Shown here one piece after another: positions 44,469-53,867 of a stretch of 64,000 nt of DNA. Origin of the DNA: Prevotella sp. (GTDB lineage Bacteria; Bacteroidota; Bacteroidia; Bacteroidales; Bacteroidaceae). Each line of letters begins with the position of its first letter. Within the stretch, counting starts at the first letter, position 1. The stretch is from positions 1 to 64,000 of the forward strand of contig JALFBL010000010.1 of the NCBI GenBank assembly GCA_022773395.1, written 5' to 3'. The notes under the pieces are model-generated. The model saw only the letters and a program-made list of their open reading frames with translations, had not been told where the DNA came from and searched no databases. The translations under genes were made by a program, and so were the position numbers.

Positions 44469-45703
44469 AGTTCAACCAGCTGTTCATTCTTTCCATTTTG
44501 ACATTCCTCGCTTTCGTCTTTGTCATGGAATACCGTATGCCCAAGAAATTTATCTGGACGCCTTCGTTCAGCCATACCGACAAACAACCTTTCGGGTGCT
44601 ATGTCTTCGACAGTGTTCTGGTGAAGTCGTTGCCTAAAGGCTATCGCGTGACAAAGAAATCGCTCTACCAAATGAGAGATGACAAACAGCCTAAAGGTGT
44701 GCTGGTTGTGGCAGACGACCTGTCATCGTTCAGCCGGACAGACTACAACGCCTTGCAGCAAATGCCAAGAAACGGCAGCAAAATCATGCTGGCAGGCAAC
44801 AGGATGAGTACAGTGGTGGAGAAAAAACTGTCGTGCCGGTTCTGTGACATGTATGTATCTATGTCGCTGCAACAATATGCCGCGCAGAGGCTGCACCGCG
44901 ACACCCTCAGGTGGACAGCCGACAATAGATACAAAGAACGCCTGTACAGGTTTTACCCACAACTGTGCGACCACTATATCAGCGTCAAAAAAAGCACAAC
45001 AGGTGCGAAACTGCTGGCAGGGCCGTTGGGGAACGGACGTACCTACCCCATAGAGAAAGAAGAATGGGCGATGGCCGTAAGTTATCCCGTGGGAAAGGGA
45101 GAAATCATACTTGTTTCCACGCCGCTCATCTTTACAAACTATGCCTTGTTGGATGGAGAAAACCACGAATACATTTTCAGATTGTTGTCGCAAATGGGCA
45201 ATTTGCCCATTGTGCGCACCGAGGCATATATGCCCCAAACTGCCCAGCTGCAGCAATCGCCGCTCCGGTATTTCCTGTCTCAGAAACCTCTGAAATGGGC
45301 GGTTTATCTCGCGTTGCTCACCATTGTCCTGTTCATGCTCTTCACTGCCAAGCGTCGCCAGCGCACAATTCCCGTCATGGAAGAGCCGCAAAACAAGTCG
45401 CTTGAGTTTGTGGAACTCATCGGGACACTCTATTATCAGAAAAAAGACTATCGCGACCTGGTGATGAAAAAATTCATGTTTTTCGCTGAACTAATGCGCA
45501 GAAGATGGCAGGTGGACATCACCAACCGGGAAGACGACGGACGCACCTTCTCCCTTATTTCCTCTCAGACAGGTATGGAACAGCAGGAAGTAGAACTGCT
45601 TGTCAACGACTTGCGTAGAATGAAAGACAGCGAAAGACAAATCACGCCGAAAGCCTCTACTTTATATATAGAGAAAATCAACGAAATCATCAAAAGCATA
45701 TAA
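44465..45703 (+). CDS. DUF4350-type membrane protein
   Basis: An N-terminal anchor (LFILSILTFLAFVFVMEYRM) is followed by a domain of DUF4350 type (GVLVVADDLSSFSRTDYNAL and MGNLPIVRTEAYMPQTAQLQ), a second membrane segment (WAVYLALLTIVLFMLFTAKR), and a cytoplasmic helical tail (LEFVELIGTLYYQKKDYRDL). This family always travels with MoxR/DUF58. Function unknown; it may link the membrane part to the ATPase. It overlaps the DUF4129 gene by 4 bp and ends 3 bp before the MoxR gene. Confidence 0.78.
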   Translation: MKFNQLFILSILTFLAFVFVMEYRMPKKFIWTPSFSHTDKQPFGCYVFDSVLVKSLPKGYRVTKKSLYQMRDDKQPKGVLVVADDLSSFSRTDYNALQQMPRNGSKIMLAGNRMSTVVEKKLSCRFCDMYVSMSLQQYAAQRLHRDTLRWTADNRYKERLYRFYPQLCDHYISVKKSTTGAKLLAGPLGNGRTYPIEKEEWAMAVSYPVGKGEIILVSTPLIFTNYALLDGENHEYIFRLLSQMGNLPIVRTEAYMPQTAQLQQSPLRYFLSQKPLKWAVYLALLTIVLFMLFTAKRRQRTIPVMEEPQNKSLEFVELIGTLYYQKKDYRDLVMKKFMFFAELMRRRWQVDITNREDDGRTFSLISSQTGMEQQEVELLVNDLRRMKDSERQITPKASTLYIEKINEIIKSI

Positions 45704-45706
45704 TTC

Positions 45707-46684
45707 ATGGAAGAAAATAACGTACTGCAAAGGGCAGACCTCGTGCAGTTTGCCGAAAAAATACAGACGGTGAAAGACAGGATTGGAAAGATCGTGGTGG
45801 GGCAGGAACAAACCGTAGAACTCGTGCTTACAGCCATTCTCGCCAATGGCCATGTGCTGATAGAAGGGGTGCCGGGTGTGGCCAAAACCCTGCTGGCCCG
45901 ATTAGTGTCCAAACTCATTGATGCCCGCTTCAGCCGTATCCAATTCACACCCGACCTCATGCCAAGCGACATCCTGGGAACAACGGTGTTCAATATGAAA
46001 AGCAGTGAGTTTGATTTCCATCCGGGTCCCGTGTTCACCGATATGCTTCTGGTGGATGAAATCAACCGCGCCCCTGCCAAAACACAGGCGGCCCTGTTTG
46101 AGGTCATGGAGGAGAGGCAGGTGACCATTGACGGAACAACCCGAAAAATGGGCGATGTCTATACCATCATTGCCACCCAGAACCCCGTGGAACAAGAAGG
46201 AACCTACAAGTTACCCGAAGCGCAGACCGACCGTTTCCTGATGAAAATCACCATGGACTATCCGTCGCTGGACGAAGAAGTGGCCATTCTTGAACGTCAC
46301 CACAACCAGGCAGACTTGGTGAAGCTCAACAATGTAGCACCCGCTGTCAGCATCGACGAACTGCTTGCCATGCGCGCTTGCATGCATCGGGTGTTCGTTG
46401 AGCCGTCGCTCCTGCGCTATATGGCCGCCATCGTGCAGACCACGCGCAACAGCAAGACGGTGTTTCTCGGAGCATCTCCCCGTGCATCGGTGGCCATACT
46501 GCAAGCCTCGAAGGCATACGCACTGCTGCAAGGACGCGATTTCGTCACCCCCGAAGACATCAAGTTCGTCACTCCGCCCATCCTCCAGCACCGACTCGTT
46601 CTCACCGCCGAGGCTGAAATGGAAGGCTTTACGGCCATGAAAGTGGCACAAAGGCTCATCGACAAAGTGGAAGTTCCTCAATAA
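45707..46684 (+). CDS. MoxR-type AAA+ ATPase
   Basis: Walker A is in IEGVPGVAKTLLARLVSKLI, Walker B in DMLLVDEINRAPAKTQAALF, sensor 1 in IIATQNPVEQEGTYKLPEAQ, and the sensor 2 region in LGASPRASVAILQASKAYAL. At 325 residues it is the normal MoxR length. MoxR ATPases act with von-Willebrand or DUF58 proteins as chaperone-like activators of target enzymes. The substrate is not known. It is followed by the DUF58 gene after 15 bp. Confidence 0.92.
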   Translation: MEENNVLQRADLVQFAEKIQTVKDRIGKIVVGQEQTVELVLTAILANGHVLIEGVPGVAKTLLARLVSKLIDARFSRIQFTPDLMPSDILGTTVFNMKSSEFDFHPGPVFTDMLLVDEINRAPAKTQAALFEVMEERQVTIDGTTRKMGDVYTIIATQNPVEQEGTYKLPEAQTDRFLMKITMDYPSLDEEVAILERHHNQADLVKLNNVAPAVSIDELLAMRACMHRVFVEPSLLRYMAAIVQTTRNSKTVFLGASPRASVAILQASKAYALLQGRDFVTPEDIKFVTPPILQHRLVLTAEAEMEGFTAMKVAQRLIDKVEVPQ

Positions 46685-46699
46685 CAACGCTGCACGCCC

Positions 46700-48028
46700 A
46701 TGTATCTCACTCTCCGGTTCTATTTGGCCATGTCCACCGTTGTCCTGCTCGTTGCAGGTGGCTATCTCTATCCTCCATTGTTCAATATGGGCATGGCAAT
46801 CCTGTGGATACTGATGGTAACAGTGGTGGCAGAGACTGTCATGCTCTACAGCAAACGGGGAGTCAGGGCAGAGCGGGAATGTTCCGAACGATTCTCGAAT
46901 GGTGACGACAATCCTGTGCATATCCGTGTGGAAAACACATTTCCGTTTCCTCTCCAATTGGAAGTGATTGACGAGATACCTCCGGAATTTCAACGGCGAG
47001 ACATTTGCCTGAAAGCCCGTATTGGCGCAAGGAATGAGCGACACCTGTCTTACCTGCTTCGCCCTGTGGAGCGTGGCGAATATCATTTCGGACTTGTCCG
47101 CATATTGGGCACCACTGTATTGGGCTTGGTGCAGCGGCGTTTCTCATGCAGTCATCCGATTGCCATCAAGGTATATCCTTCCTACCGGATGCTTCGTCAA
47201 TACGAACTGATAGCCATCAGCAGCCATCTTGCAGAAAGGGGCATCAAGCGCATTCGCCGCGTGGGACACCATACCGATTTTGAACAAATCAAAGACTATG
47301 TGAAAGGCGACGACTACCGCACCATCAACTGGAAAGCCAGTGCCCGCAGACACCAGCTCATGGTCAACGTCTATCAAGACGAACGGTCGCAACACATTTA
47401 TAACGTGATTGACAAAGGAAGGGTGATGCAACAGGCATTTGCGGATAGCAGTGCACACGGCAGACAAAAGGGAATGACACTGCTGGACTATGCCATTAAC
47501 GCCTCGCTGGTGCTGTCGTACATCGCTATCAGGAAGGAAGACAAGGCTGGCCTAATTACTTTTTCCGACCGCTTCGAGACGTTCGTTCCTGCCTCACGCC
47601 AGTCGGGCCACATGCAAACGCTCCTCGAAACACTCTATCACCAGCGCACCCTTTTCAGCGAAACCGATTTCTCTGCCCTTTGCGCCAACATCAACAAGCA
47701 CATCAACAAGCGCAGTCTCGTTGTCCTCTACACCAACTTCATGGGCATGGCATCGTTGAAACGTCAACTGCCCTATCTGCGGCAGATCGGCCGCCGCCAC
47801 CGCCTGCTTGTGGTTTTCTTTGAAGATACCCAACTGAAAGACTATATCCACTCTCCCGTCAGCAATATGGAAGAGCAGTTTCGCCATGTCATTGCCGAAA
47901 AATACGCCTACGAAAAGCGTCTCATAGCCTCCACCCTCAAACAAAACGGCATTCTCTCCCTGCTCACAGCACCCGATGCACTTTCTGCAAACGTCATCAA
48001 CAAGTATTTGGAGTTGAATTCGCAATGA
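46700..48028 (+). CDS. DUF58 family protein
   Basis: Two membrane segments open the protein (LRFYLAMSTVVLLVAGGYLY, MGMAILWILMVTVVAETVML). The DUF58 signature is DYVKGDDYRTINWKASARRH, followed by a von-Willebrand-like C-terminal half (SLVLSYIAIRKEDKAGLITF, SLVVLYTNFMGMASLKRQLP). It is the usual partner of MoxR ATPases. Last gene of the operon. An RDD-family gene, common at the head of such operons, is not present here. Confidence 0.9.
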   Translation: MYLTLRFYLAMSTVVLLVAGGYLYPPLFNMGMAILWILMVTVVAETVMLYSKRGVRAERECSERFSNGDDNPVHIRVENTFPFPLQLEVIDEIPPEFQRRDICLKARIGARNERHLSYLLRPVERGEYHFGLVRILGTTVLGLVQRRFSCSHPIAIKVYPSYRMLRQYELIAISSHLAERGIKRIRRVGHHTDFEQIKDYVKGDDYRTINWKASARRHQLMVNVYQDERSQHIYNVIDKGRVMQQAFADSSAHGRQKGMTLLDYAINASLVLSYIAIRKEDKAGLITFSDRFETFVPASRQSGHMQTLLETLYHQRTLFSETDFSALCANINKHINKRSLVVLYTNFMGMASLKRQLPYLRQIGRRHRLLVVFFEDTQLKDYIHSPVSNMEEQFRHVIAEKYAYEKRLIASTLKQNGILSLLTAPDALSANVINKYLELNSQ

Positions 48029-48530
48029 TCCAACAACTCAGTTCTCGTGAGTTCTAAGGGTTTTCCAAGGGGTTTGTTTCTTTTTGAAAATCGGATTTAT
48101 AAAAAGTGGAGGTTCTTCCCCAATACATATAATGGGGTGTAACGGTTATGACAAATTCATAAACAACAACAAACCCAAATCGCTCATCAAGAGCCAAAAC
48201 GTCATGGTCAAACTCACAAATTATTGGAAACAAAACATTTACACGATTCGTCTTCTAACAGCGATCATTAGAAACCAACGGAATTACGTAGATTAATAGC
48301 CTAATGACCACAATTGGGGATAAATGTATGGAACAAGAAACAAAGCGGATTGGGTGTCTATAAATCTTTTAAACTTTACCAGACAGCAACCGTTCTGGAC
48401 ATGTGCCACCTAACACGGAATGACTAAAGATGACGGAAGGCGAACAATGCAACCCCTCCGAAATGCCATCTGCATTTTCGGAGGGGTTGCATTGTTCAGG
48501 CAGATGCCCTTGTGCGTGCCCGACAAAAGT
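48029..48530. other. Intergenic region with a long hairpin
   Basis: No convincing gene. A weak hairpin (AACTCA/TGAGTT, 48035-48053) follows DUF58. A long hairpin at 48443-48496 lies near the end of the OPT gene. The short frame 48084-48296 has no protein-like features that I recognise. Confidence 0.6.
48443..48496 (-). terminator. Long hairpin beyond the OPT transporter gene
   Basis: AACAATGCAACCCCTCCGAA (48443-48462) and the following ATGC pair with 48472-48496, giving about 24 pairs with one bulged base and a 5-nt loop. It sits 35 bp after the stop on the minus strand. No clear T tract follows, so a stability element is also possible. Confidence 0.65.
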
Positions 48531-50519
48531 TTATTTGGTTTTTTTTGTGGTCCTGACAAAATAGGCAACCAGCAGGAGATAGATGGCCAACGAACATGCC
48601 TGCGACAGCGGGTTGCCCAACCACGTTTCATTGATGGCATTGAAACCTGCGAAACGGAGCAATGCGCTCACTACACCCATCAACGCACCTCCGGCAATGA
48701 ATCCGCTGGCAATGAGCGTTCCTTTTTCACCACGGTCTTTGTTAACTTGAGCGTCCTTACTGCGAGTGGTAACAAACCAGTTGACCGCTCCACCCACCAA
48801 CAGGGGAAGGTTGAGCTGGATGGGAATGAACATTCCGAGGGCGAAAGGCAATGCCGGTACTTTGCAGAGGGTAAGGACAACGGCAATGCCGGCACCGATG
48901 GCGTAAAGAATCCAGGGTGCGCCCACTCCGTTCATCAACGGGTCGATGACTGCCGCCATGGCATTGGCCTGCGGAGCAGCCAGCTGACCACTGGAGAATC
49001 CGTATGTTTCGTTGAGCAGCATGATGACACCACCAACGGTAGCCGCCGACACCAATGTGCCAAGAAATTTCCAGGTTTCCTGTTTCTTGGGGGTGGTTCC
49101 AAGCCAGTAGCCCACTTTCAGGTCAGTGATGAGTGCGCCTGCCATCGAGAGTGCCGTACATACCACACCTCCCATAATCAAGGCTGCCACCATGCCGCTG
49201 GTACCTTTCAAACCTACTGCCACCATCACGACGGAGGCAAGAATGAGCGTCATCAGCGTCATTCCCGATACGGGATTAGACCCTACAATGGCAATGGCGT
49301 TGGCCGCCACGGTGGTGAAAAGGAAAGCGATGACAGCAACAAGCAGGATGCCCACAACGGCAAAGAGCAGGTTGCCATCCATTACACCGAACCAGAAGAA
49401 GAGGAAAGTGACAAGAATGGTGACGATGGAGCCGATGGCGATAATCTTGAAAGAGATGTCGCGCTGTGTGCGCTTCACGTCCTCGGGTGTTGCGCCCTTG
49501 CTCTTCATTTCCTTGGCTGCCAGCGAAACGGCACTGCGAATGATGCCCCACGACTTGATGATGCCAATGATGCCGGCCATGGCAATGCCACCGATACCGA
49601 TGCTCTTGCCATAGGCTGAGAAAATTTCTTCGGGCGACATCTGTCCCACGGTAGAAGTAATGGAGGGATCCCAGACGTTGAGCACTTGGTCACCGAAGAG
49701 CAATGCCATGCCCGGCACGATGATCCACCAAATGGCCAGCGAACCAAGACAAATGATAAAGGCATACTTCAGTCCGATGATATAGCCCAATCCGAGCACA
49801 GCCGCACTGGTGTTGAGTTTGAAAACAATCTTGGCCTTGTCGGCAATCAGCTCGCCCAGGCCTATCACGCGCGATGTGAACAGTTCGTTCCACCATCCGA
49901 ACGTGGCAACGATGAAATCATACAGTCCACCGATAAGTCCCGCCAGCAGCAACGGTTTGGCCTGGCTGCCACCCTTGGCACCGCTCATCAGCACCTGCGT
50001 GGTGGCCGTGGCCTCCGGAAAAGGATATTTGCCGTGCATTTCGCTCACGAAATACTTGCGGAAGGGAATGAGGAACAAAATGCCGATGATGCCTCCCAGC
50101 AACGATGAAAGGAACACGTTGAGGAAGGAAGCCGACATTTCGGGGTATTTGGATTGCAGGATATAAATGGCTGGAAGCGTGAAGATGGCACCCGCCACCA
50201 CAGCCCCCGAACAGGCACCGATGCTTTGGATAATGACATTCTCGCCCAGACCGTTCTTGCGCTTGGAAGCGGTTGAAACGCCCACAGCAATGATGGCAAT
50301 GGGGATGGCCGCCTCAAACACCTGCCCCACTTTCAGTCCAAGGTAGGCTGCGGCTGCTGAAAAGAGCACCGCCATGAGGAGTCCCCAAACAACCGACCAG
50401 CCATTCACTTCGGGGAATGTCTTTTGTGGAGACATCACCGGTTCGTACTGTTCACCCTCTTTCAGTTCCCTGAACGCATTGTCGGGAAGCTGCATCATTT
50501 CTTTTTCCTTGTTTTCCAT
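48531..50519 (-). CDS. OPT family oligopeptide transporter
   Basis: A large inner-membrane transporter with about 14-16 membrane segments. The OPT family moves peptides or metal chelates. The typical start is ELTVRAxxxG-like; here EVNGWSVVWGLLMAVLFSAA and AAYLGLKVGQVFEAAIPIAI are seen. YPEMSASFLNVFLSSLLGGI, KYPFPEATATTQVLMSGAKG and NAMAAVIDPLMNGVGAPWIL fit the family. The length (662) is normal for prokaryotic OPT. The substrate is unknown. It stands as the end of a minus run after a YitT gene with a 22-bp gap. Confidence 0.9.
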   Translation of the reverse strand: MENKEKEMMQLPDNAFRELKEGEQYEPVMSPQKTFPEVNGWSVVWGLLMAVLFSAAAAYLGLKVGQVFEAAIPIAIIAVGVSTASKRKNGLGENVIIQSIGACSGAVVAGAIFTLPAIYILQSKYPEMSASFLNVFLSSLLGGIIGILFLIPFRKYFVSEMHGKYPFPEATATTQVLMSGAKGGSQAKPLLLAGLIGGLYDFIVATFGWWNELFTSRVIGLGELIADKAKIVFKLNTSAAVLGLGYIIGLKYAFIICLGSLAIWWIIVPGMALLFGDQVLNVWDPSITSTVGQMSPEEIFSAYGKSIGIGGIAMAGIIGIIKSWGIIRSAVSLAAKEMKSKGATPEDVKRTQRDISFKIIAIGSIVTILVTFLFFWFGVMDGNLLFAVVGILLVAVIAFLFTTVAANAIAIVGSNPVSGMTLMTLILASVVMVAVGLKGTSGMVAALIMGGVVCTALSMAGALITDLKVGYWLGTTPKKQETWKFLGTLVSAATVGGVIMLLNETYGFSSGQLAAPQANAMAAVIDPLMNGVGAPWILYAIGAGIAVVLTLCKVPALPFALGMFIPIQLNLPLLVGGAVNWFVTTRSKDAQVNKDRGEKGTLIASGFIAGGALMGVVSALLRFAGFNAINETWLGNPLSQACSLAIYLLLVAYFVRTTKKTK

Positions 50520-50541
50520 AATATGTATGAATAAATTTGTG

Positions 50542-51471
50542 TCATTGTTGTTTCATTTCTTCTACCCTTGGAAGTGGATGCTTGTGTGTACGGCGGAAAT
50601 GGTCGAAGCCGCGGCCATACACTCCGATCACTGCACTTTGACTGACAAACGCATCAGGGTCTATCTCTTCTATCATTTGGAAAATTTTCGCGCTTTCGCT
50701 TTTTTTCGCCAGCACAAAGAGCATCTTCATCTCCCGCTCGGTATAAAAACCCGTGGAGTTGATGACTGTGCATCCACGGAGCACTCCCAGATTGATGCGC
50801 TCGCCTATTTCCTTGTATTTGTCGGAAATGATGAAGAACTGTACGCTCCGCCGCATGGAGTTGACAACCTGATCCACGCAAAATGCAGTAATATAGAGCA
50901 CAACGTAACCATAGATTACCCTTTCCCAGTCTTTCAAGACAAAATAGCTCGAGGTGATGATGACGATGTCGCATATCAGGATAATTCTTCCCAACGACAA
51001 ATCCTTGTATTTGTTGACGATGGCGGCAATGATGTCGGTGCCGCCCGAACTTCCGTTTGCTCCCAAGCCCAACCCTACGCCGCTTCCGCAGAACACCGCC
51101 CCGAGCACACTTGCCATGAACGGCTGGTCGTCAAGCAGGTGCAGACTGCCCATAAAGTCGCGGGTCAACGACAATGAAACGGTGAGCACGAGCACAGCAT
51201 AGACTGTCTTGATGCAAAATTTCCATCCCAAAATCTTTAATGCCACCAGCAACAAGCCCGCATTGATGACAAAATAGGACAATTGGGCGGGAATATGCAA
51301 CGGACTCCATTCAAGAATGGAAGCAATGCCCGGAACACCACCGGTGGTGATGTTGTTGGGCAACAGGAAAACCGACCAGCCAATGCAGTATGAGAGCATG
51401 GCAATGGTGATGAAGGCATAGTCGCGTAATTCTTTGAAAACCGACTTGCGTTGTAATTGGGCAGCTCTCAT
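50542..51471 (-). CDS. YitT family membrane protein (DUF2179)
   Basis: The protein has five or six membrane segments in the first 200 residues (YAFITIAMLSYCIGWSVFLL, NNITTGGVPGIASILEWSPL, GLGLGANGSSGGTDIIAAIV), then a cytoplasmic DUF2179 domain (RRSVQFFIISDKYKEIGERI, GCTVINSTGFYTEREMKMLF, ILVLAKKSES-like LFVLAKKSESAKIFQMIEEI). The family role is not settled. It lies between a sirtuin gene and the OPT gene on the same strand. Confidence 0.9.
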   Translation of the reverse strand: MRAAQLQRKSVFKELRDYAFITIAMLSYCIGWSVFLLPNNITTGGVPGIASILEWSPLHIPAQLSYFVINAGLLLVALKILGWKFCIKTVYAVLVLTVSLSLTRDFMGSLHLLDDQPFMASVLGAVFCGSGVGLGLGANGSSGGTDIIAAIVNKYKDLSLGRIILICDIVIITSSYFVLKDWERVIYGYVVLYITAFCVDQVVNSMRRSVQFFIISDKYKEIGERINLGVLRGCTVINSTGFYTEREMKMLFVLAKKSESAKIFQMIEEIDPDAFVSQSAVIGVYGRGFDHFRRTHKHPLPRVEEMKQQ

Positions 51472-51477
51472 AATTGT

Positions 51478-52176
51478 TTATTTCATCAGCAGGGCTACGA
51501 GTTCTTTCATTCCCTCACCGGCACCTTTCTTGATATGCCTGAAACTCCCCGCCCTGCGCGACTCCACGTCATTGGGGTCGATCAGATAAACGGGTGTGCC
51601 GGGCTTGGTGCGATGGGCAAGCCCGGCAGCGGGATAGACGTTGAGCGATGTGCCGATGATAATCATGATGTCGGCCTGTTCGGCATAATCGGCAGCCACG
51701 GTAATGTTGGGAACGGCCTCGCCGAAGAAAACGATGAAAGGCCGGAGCAACGAACCGTCGCCCGCTTTCTCGCCAGGCGCCACTTCGAGACGGCTTCCTC
51801 CCAAAGTTTCCTGGAAATGCGGATTGTCCACATCGCGGCTTGAGCAAACTTTCATCAACTCACCGTGCAGATGGATGACATGGCTCGAGCCTGCCTGTTC
51901 GTGCAGATTGTCCACATTCTGCGTAACAACCGTCACGTTGTATTGCTCTTCGAGCTTTGCCACCAATCGGTGTCCCTCGTTGGGCTGGGCATCTACCAAT
52001 TGCCTGCGCAGCATATTATAAAACGAATTCACGTAGTCGGGATCGTTTTCCCACGCTTCGTGTGTTGCCACACGGCTCACGGGATGCTTCTCCCATAGCC
52101 CATCGGCATCGCGGAACGTGCTCAGCCCACTTTCGGCCGACATTCCCGCACCGGTCAGTACAACTATCTTTTTCAT
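51478..52176 (-). CDS. Sir2-type NAD-dependent deacylase lacking zinc cysteines
   Basis: The enzyme removes acyl groups from lysines using NAD. Rossmann motifs are in LTGAGMSAESGLSTFRDADG and VTQNVDNLHEQAGSSHVIHL, and HLHGELMKVC supplies the catalytic His. The usual four zinc Cys are missing: only one Cys is seen in the zinc module. The YxxR acyl-sensing motif of the CobB/SIRT5 class reads FYNMLRRQL, with Tyr kept and Leu at the Arg position. The start is 52176 because the longer frame crosses the promoter at 52198-52205. The acyl preference is therefore uncertain. Confidence 0.88.
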   Translation of the reverse strand: MKKIVVLTGAGMSAESGLSTFRDADGLWEKHPVSRVATHEAWENDPDYVNSFYNMLRRQLVDAQPNEGHRLVAKLEEQYNVTVVTQNVDNLHEQAGSSHVIHLHGELMKVCSSRDVDNPHFQETLGGSRLEVAPGEKAGDGSLLRPFIVFFGEAVPNITVAADYAEQADIMIIIGTSLNVYPAAGLAHRTKPGTPVYLIDPNDVESRRAGSFRHIKKGAGEGMKELVALLMK

Positions 52177-52197
52177 GTATATTTTCTTAACAATGCA

Positions 52198-52205
52198 CAA
52201 AATTA
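52198..52205 (-). promoter_or_regulatory. Promoter -7 element for the sirtuin gene
   Basis: The minus strand reads TAATTTTG, 22 bp upstream of the start at 52176. It is divergent from the FKBP promoter 44 bp away. Confidence 0.5.
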
Positions 52206-52248
52206 GTATTTTTTCCGCAATAACAATCACATAATCAGATAAAAATAG

Positions 52249-52256
52249 TACCTTTG
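52249..52256 (+). promoter_or_regulatory. Promoter -7 element for the FKBP cluster
   Basis: TACCTTTG matches TAnnTTTG and leaves a leader of about 40 nt before the first FKBP start. Confidence 0.55.
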
Positions 52257-52299
52257 CATGATTTAAAACCACAACATACTAATATTTTACACAAGAAGA

Positions 52300-52905
52300 A
52301 TGGATAAGTTAAGTTACGCCTTAGGACTGGGCATCGGCCGGCAATTGGCGCAAATGGGCATAGAAAATTTCAACATCAGCGACTTTGCCGCATCCGTCCA
52401 GGATGTCATTGAGGGAAAGGAACTGAAAATAAATCATCGCGATGCACAGAACATCGTTCAAGAATATTTTCAGGAGAAAGAAACGGAAATGAACAAGGAA
52501 AGAGAAGAAAAAGGGAAAGTGGCAAAGGTGGAAGGTGAAAAATACCTTGCAGAGAATGCCAAGAAAGAAGGAGTGGTGACTTGCCAGAGCGGTCTGCAAT
52601 ATACTGTCGTCAAAGAAGGTACGGGAAAAAGCCCCAAGGCTTCCGACAAGGTGAAATGCCACTACGAGGGTTTCCTCATCGACGGTACGGTATTCGACAG
52701 CAGCGTGCAGCGCGGTGAGCCAGCAACATTCCCGTTGAACCAAGTGATTGCAGGATGGACAGAAGGCTTGCAGTTGATGAAGGAAGGCGCCAAATACCGT
52801 TTCTTCATCCCTTATCTGTTGGCTTACGGGCCAAGCGGTGCCGGCAACAGCATTCCTCCATACGCAACGTTGATTTTCGACGTGGAACTGCTTGAGGTGC
52901 TCTAA
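52300..52905 (+). CDS. FKBP-type peptidyl-prolyl isomerase, cytoplasmic form
   Basis: Residues 1-75 form the helical dimerisation region of FklB/Mip proteins (LSYALGLGIGRQLAQMGIEN), a Lys/Glu-rich stalk follows, and residues about 95-200 are the FKBP domain (YTVVKEGTGKSPKASDKVKC, HYEGFLIDGTVFDSSVQRGE, PLNQVIAGWTEGLQLMKEGA). There is no signal peptide, unlike the next two genes. It speeds proline isomerisation and probably helps folding. First of three FKBP genes in a row. Confidence 0.93.
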   Translation: MDKLSYALGLGIGRQLAQMGIENFNISDFAASVQDVIEGKELKINHRDAQNIVQEYFQEKETEMNKEREEKGKVAKVEGEKYLAENAKKEGVVTCQSGLQYTVVKEGTGKSPKASDKVKCHYEGFLIDGTVFDSSVQRGEPATFPLNQVIAGWTEGLQLMKEGAKYRFFIPYLLAYGPSGAGNSIPPYATLIFDVELLEVL

Positions 52906-52964
52906 GCTGCGACACATCGAACCATGAGGTTGAGAAAGAGAAAATTTACAATAAAATCAAAAAA

Positions 52965-53837
52965 ATGAAAAAGTTAACATTCGTAGCCGCTCTGGCTATC
53001 GCTGCCGCTTCGTTTACATCTTGCGGCAACAACACTCCAAAGGCAAGCCTGAAGAGTGATTTGGACACGATGAGTTATGCCATTGGCATGGCACAGACTC
53101 AGGGCTTGAAAGAATATCTTGTACAGCGTCTCGGCGTGGACACCGCTTACATGGAAGACTTTATCAAAGGTTTGAACGAAAGTGCCAATGCCGGCGAAGA
53201 CAAGAAGAAGGCGGCCTACTATGCCGGAATACAGATTGGCCAGCAGATTGGAACACAGATGATTACTGGCATCAACCGTGAAATCTTCGGCAGCGATTCT
53301 ACGAAAACCATCTCCATGAAGAACTTCATGGCAGGTTTCATCAGTGGAACCACCGGCAAGAAGGGATTGATGACGCCCGAGCAGGCACAGGTTATAGCAC
53401 AGTCCAAGATGGAGCAGATCAAGTCGAGAGAAATGGAATCTCAGTATGGTGCCAACAAAGCGGCCGGAGAGAAATTCCTTGCCAATTATGCAAAGCAAAA
53501 GGATGTCAAGAAACTCGCAGGCGGCGTGCTCTACAAGGTAATCAAGGAAGGTAACGGTGCCATCCCTACAGACACCTCTTTGGTAAAGGTAAACTACGAA
53601 GGAAAGACCATCGACGGCAAGGTGTTCGACAGTTCCTACAAGCGCGGCGAAGCCGTTTCTTTGCGCGCCAATCAGGTGATTCCCGGTTGGACCACTGCAT
53701 TGACCCACATGCCCGTTGGTTCGGTTTGGGAAGTTGCCATTCCCCAGGACAAGGCTTACGGCTCTCGCGACCAGGGACAAATCAAGCCTTTCTCTGTGTT
53801 GATTTTCAAGATTGAACTGGTAGGTCTTGGAAAATAA
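52965..53837 (+). CDS. FKBP-type peptidyl-prolyl isomerase, lipoprotein
   Basis: A lipobox at FTSC^GNN (Cys at residue 20) anchors the protein in the envelope. The Mip-like helical part follows (LDTMSYAIGMAQTQGLKEYL), then a stalk and an FKBP domain (VKVNYEGKTIDGKVFDSSYK, QVIPGWTTALTHMPVGSVWE, AYGSRDQGQIKPFSVLIFKI). It is probably periplasmic. It lies 60 bp after the cytoplasmic paralogue and 30 bp before the third one. Confidence 0.93.
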   Translation: MKKLTFVAALAIAAASFTSCGNNTPKASLKSDLDTMSYAIGMAQTQGLKEYLVQRLGVDTAYMEDFIKGLNESANAGEDKKKAAYYAGIQIGQQIGTQMITGINREIFGSDSTKTISMKNFMAGFISGTTGKKGLMTPEQAQVIAQSKMEQIKSREMESQYGANKAAGEKFLANYAKQKDVKKLAGGVLYKVIKEGNGAIPTDTSLVKVNYEGKTIDGKVFDSSYKRGEAVSLRANQVIPGWTTALTHMPVGSVWEVAIPQDKAYGSRDQGQIKPFSVLIFKIELVGLGK

Positions 53838-53867
53838 TATCCATGCAATCAATATGATAGTTTTGAT

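Noticed and set aside
48084..48296. 70-codon plus-strand frame after DUF58
   Set aside because: No domain, no clear ribosome site, and low-complexity Asn/Lys composition.
48420..49619. 399-codon plus-strand frame across the OPT gene
   Set aside because: Antisense to the transporter; the product is rich in His, Gln and Gly without protein-like pattern.
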